This document shows positions 61,353 through 64,000 of a DNA stretch of 64,000 nucleotides, in pieces. The number at the start of each line of letters is the position of its first letter. Position 1 is the stretch's first letter. This DNA comes from Abyssalbus ytuae (GTDB lineage: Bacteria; Bacteroidota; Bacteroidia; Flavobacteriales; Flavobacteriaceae), in the NCBI RefSeq assembly GCF_022807975.1, contig NZ_CP094358.1, positions 2,046,001-2,110,000 of the forward strand. Direction: 5' to 3'. Below the pieces are notes generated by a model that was not told the DNA's origin, did not search any database, and saw nothing but the letters and a program-made list of their open reading frames with translations. A program made the position numbers and the translations under genes.

Positions 61353-62978
61353 ATGAAAATAATAAAACCGTTATTATCAACAGCCTTATCGTCAGTTTTT
61401 CTGGTAGGATGCGGGTCTACAGTTATTTTACCCACCCCAGTTGAAAATATAGACTCCGTACCTATTAAAAGTTCCGATTTAACTGATAACCAGTTGAAAC
61501 AATGGGGGCATATGGATCTTGTAAAAGATACCGTACCCGGAATGAGTGTTACCAGGGCTTATCAGGAAGTTTTAGGAAACAAAAAAGGGCAAACAGTAAT
61601 TGTGGGAGTAATTGATTCCGGGGTAGATATTTCTCATGAAGACCTGGATGGAGTTATATGGACAAACCCGAAAGAAAAGCCCAATAACGGTATAGACGAT
61701 GACAAAAACGGTTATGTAGATGATATTCACGGATGGAACTTTTTAGGGAATGCTGTAGATGAAAATCTTGAGTTTACCAGAATTCTGAAAAAAAAGGATG
61801 ACGGTTCGGAGGTATATAAAGCAGCCAAAGAAGAATTTAATAAAGAATATGCCGATGCCAATGAAGGTAAAACCCGTTACGAGCAAATATTACAGGCTGT
61901 AAATAATGCCGATGAGGTTTTGAAAAATCATTTTGGCAAGGAGGTATATACCAAAGAAGAAGTTGCCAAAATAAGCACCGAAGATGAAGAGCTGCAACAA
62001 GCGGCAGCAATTATCTCTCAAATGTTTACTATAAAAGATTCTATAGCCGAAGTAAAAGAAGAATTAAAAAACGGCATAGAATATTTTACTGATAAGCTTA
62101 ACTATCATTTAAATCTTGAATTTGACGGAAGAGCCGTAGTGGGAGATAACCCTGATGATATTACCGACACTAATTACGGAAACAACAACGTAGTAGGTCC
62201 AGATAAAGAAGAGGCAAAACACGGTACCCACGTAGCCGGAATTATTGCTGCCGAAAGAAATAACGGTATAGGAATGGACGGTGTTGCCAACAATGTAAAA
62301 ATAATGGTGGTAAGGGCTGTTCCGAATGGTGATGAATATGATAAAGATGTTGCGTTAGCGATCCGGTATGCTGCCGACAACGGAGCAAAAGTTATAAATA
62401 CAAGTTTCGGAAAGTATTTTTCTCCACATTCAGAATGGGTTAGAGATGCTATTAAATATGCTGCTTCAAAAGATGTTTTAATAGTGAATGCAGCAGGTAA
62501 CGAAGCATTTGATTTAGACAGTAAAAACGTATATCCTAACGATGCTATTGACAATAGTGCCGAAGTTGCCGATAATTTCTTAACCGTAGGGGCTTTAAAC
62601 TATAAATATGGTTCCGATTTAATCGCAACGTTTTCTAATTACGGTAAAAGAAATGTAGATGTTTTTGCACCGGGAACCAAAATATGGTCTACCGTACCTA
62701 ACAGCAAATATGAGTTTTTGCAGGGAACCTCAATGGCCTCACCTGCCGTAGCCGGGGTAGCAGCTTTAATAAGGTCTCAATACCCTAAGCTTACAGCATC
62801 TCAGGTGAAAAAAATTATAATGGCATCTGGATTAAATTCAAAAAGTAATGTAATTCTCGGAGGCAACACCTCTGAAAAAAGAGCATTTACCGATATTTCA
62901 ACCTCCGGTAGAATGGTGAATGCATACAATGCTTTAATTTTAGCAGATAAGGTGTCCAGAGGAGTTTCAAATTTATAA
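61353..62978 (+). CDS. S8 family subtilisin-like protease, lipoprotein
   Basis: 541 residues beginning MKIIKPLLSTALSSVFLVGCGST, a lipoprotein signal (VGC, Cys20). The catalytic triad is Asp in VGVIDSGVDISHEDLDG, His in KHGTHVAGIIAA and Ser in GTSMASPAVAGVAAL. About 170 residues separate the Asp and His motifs, much more than in ordinary subtilisins; the insert is acidic and helical (KEEFNKEYADANEGKTRYEQ). Surface-anchored protease. It sits 14 bp behind the metallo-hydrolase gene. Confidence 0.92.
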   Translation: MKIIKPLLSTALSSVFLVGCGSTVILPTPVENIDSVPIKSSDLTDNQLKQWGHMDLVKDTVPGMSVTRAYQEVLGNKKGQTVIVGVIDSGVDISHEDLDGVIWTNPKEKPNNGIDDDKNGYVDDIHGWNFLGNAVDENLEFTRILKKKDDGSEVYKAAKEEFNKEYADANEGKTRYEQILQAVNNADEVLKNHFGKEVYTKEEVAKISTEDEELQQAAAIISQMFTIKDSIAEVKEELKNGIEYFTDKLNYHLNLEFDGRAVVGDNPDDITDTNYGNNNVVGPDKEEAKHGTHVAGIIAAERNNGIGMDGVANNVKIMVVRAVPNGDEYDKDVALAIRYAADNGAKVINTSFGKYFSPHSEWVRDAIKYAASKDVLIVNAAGNEAFDLDSKNVYPNDAIDNSAEVADNFLTVGALNYKYGSDLIATFSNYGKRNVDVFAPGTKIWSTVPNSKYEFLQGTSMASPAVAGVAALIRSQYPKLTASQVKKIIMASGLNSKSNVILGGNTSEKRAFTDISTSGRMVNAYNALILADKVSRGVSNL

Positions 62979-63012
62979 TTGACTGAAACGGGCATTAAAT
63001 ATATTTAAACGC

Positions 63013-64000
63013 ATGAAAAAGTTTTTTGTTTTAAACCTGAGTTTTATAGTTACACTTGCCGGTTTTGCCTCCAACGGAATTCAAAAGAAAAAGCCGGATT
63101 CCAATCCATGCTACTGGCAACAGCATGTAAACTATAATATGGAGATTGACATGAATGTGGAAAATTATCAGTATTCCGGCATTCAGAAATTAAAATATAC
63201 CAATAATAGTCCGGATACGCTTAATACTGTATTTTACCATTTGTATTTTAATGCCTTTCAACCCGGCAGTGAAATGGATGTGCGGTCAAGAACTATTGCC
63301 GATCCTGATTCCCGGGTTAAAGACAGAATAAGCAAACTATTGCCTTCCGAAACCGGATTTATAAAGGTAAAGTCCTTAAAGCAGGACGGAACGGTAATAA
63401 ACCATAAAACGGAAGGTACTGTACTTGAAGTAGAATTATCAAAACCTATTTTACCGGGTAAAACCGTGGAGTTTGATATGGAGTTTAACGGCCAGGTGCC
63501 TCTACAGATAAGAAGGAGTGGCCGGGATAATAAAGAAGGTGTAGCCCTTTCCATGACCCAATGGTATCCTAAAATTGCGGAGTATGATTTTGAAGGCTGG
63601 CATGCCGACCCTTACATAGGAAGGGAATTTCACGGGGTTTGGGGAGATTTTGATGTAAAAATCACCATTGATAAGAATTATGTGTTAGGAGGAAGCGGCT
63701 ATTTGCAAAATGCAAATGATATTGGTTACGGTTATGAAAAGGAAGGTATAAAAGTAAAAAAGCCAAAAGGTAAAAAGCTGACATGGCATTTTGTAGCACC
63801 CAATGTTCACGATTTTACGTGGGCTGCCGACCCGGATTACATTCATGAAAAAGTACAGGTAGAAAACGGACCCATGCTGCATTTTCTTTACAAAAACAAA
63901 CCTTCACTACAGGAAAACTGGAAAAAATTACAGCCAAAAGCTGTAGAAATGATACAGTTTTATGGCAGGAATATAGGTAAATATCCGTACGACCAGTATT
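63013..64000 (+). CDS. M1 family metallopeptidase, 3' partial
   Basis: The frame runs from the ATG at 63013 off the right edge; 329 residues are visible. It begins MKKFFVLNLSFIVTLAGFASNG, a signal peptide. The visible part is the N-terminal beta domain of M1 aminopeptidases of the Bacteroidota type (NYNMEIDMNVENYQYSGIQKLKYTNNSPDTLNTVFYHLYFNAF, SMTQWYPKIAEYDFEGWHADPYIGREFHGVWGDFDV). The zinc site HExxH lies beyond the window. It follows the S8 protease on the same strand. Confidence 0.85.
   Translation, partial: MKKFFVLNLSFIVTLAGFASNGIQKKKPDSNPCYWQQHVNYNMEIDMNVENYQYSGIQKLKYTNNSPDTLNTVFYHLYFNAFQPGSEMDVRSRTIADPDSRVKDRISKLLPSETGFIKVKSLKQDGTVINHKTEGTVLEVELSKPILPGKTVEFDMEFNGQVPLQIRRSGRDNKEGVALSMTQWYPKIAEYDFEGWHADPYIGREFHGVWGDFDVKITIDKNYVLGGSGYLQNANDIGYGYEKEGIKVKKPKGKKLTWHFVAPNVHDFTWAADPDYIHEKVQVENGPMLHFLYKNKPSLQENWKKLQPKAVEMIQFYGRNIGKYPYDQY

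Overview
The window is AT-rich chromosomal DNA from a member of the Bacteroidota, most likely Flavobacteriaceae. The evidence is a PorP/SprF-type protein of the type IX secretion machinery beside an OmpA/PD40 protein, a SusC-like carboxypeptidase/plug segment, TAnnTTTG promoter boxes, weak Shine-Dalgarno signals and several Bacteroidota-typical proteins (a BT_3928-like DoxX protein, a two-gene DUF134/NifX unit). No species is claimed.

Layout. 0-3.5 kb: the end of a PorP/SprF gene, an OmpA-family lipid/peptidoglycan-binding protein and a NarL-type response regulator. 3.6-9.1 kb: a tight seven-gene operon (DUF134 regulator, NifX-like cluster-binding protein, stand-alone GTP cyclohydrolase II, DoxX-like membrane protein, thioesterase, metallo-hydrolase, CoA-disulfide-reductase/rhodanese fusion). 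It lies behind a promoter whose -7 box is flanked by two identical 12-bp palindromes. 9.1-11.7 kb: a repeat-rich stretch with a frameshifted nucleotidyltransferase-HEPN gene and 194-bp tandem repeats. 11.7-16.3 kb: minus-strand small-enzyme genes including a complete subclass B1 metallo-beta-lactamase.

16.5-42.4 kb is an accessory region. It holds an Mrr endonuclease next to a complete type I restriction-modification operon (hsdR-hsdM-hsdS plus a small gene). Next comes a sensor kinase/response regulator pair with unknown genes whose spacers carry broken copies of the regulator's 3' end and terminator. Then follow a 1140-residue chimera (VIT, vWA, SusC-like plug, TPR, DUF2135), an IS256-family element beside an IS remnant, a PIN/XRE-ImmA toxin-antitoxin-like pair, head-to-head truncated OLD and rolling-circle Rep genes, and an unrecognised three-gene operon. 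The region ends at a CAU-anticodon tRNA gene.

42.6-64 kb returns to housekeeping DNA: rbfA, a LolC/E-type permease, an aldo/keto reductase with a Crp-family regulator, dusB, a PAP2 phosphatase, lepA, a glycogen cluster (glgA-glgC-glgB plus a GH31 alpha-glucosidase), a CPA antiporter, a metallo-hydrolase, an S8 protease and the start of an M1 metallopeptidase. The spacer before glgA has a 46-bp tandem repeat array.

The best candidates for undescribed biology are the palindrome-controlled DUF134/NifX/RibA operon, the kinase/regulator locus with reiterated regulator tails and two paralogous Cys-rich proteins, the VIT-SusC-DUF2135 chimera and the three-gene operon at 40.3-42.2 kb. All function statements come from reading the sequence; no database search was run.
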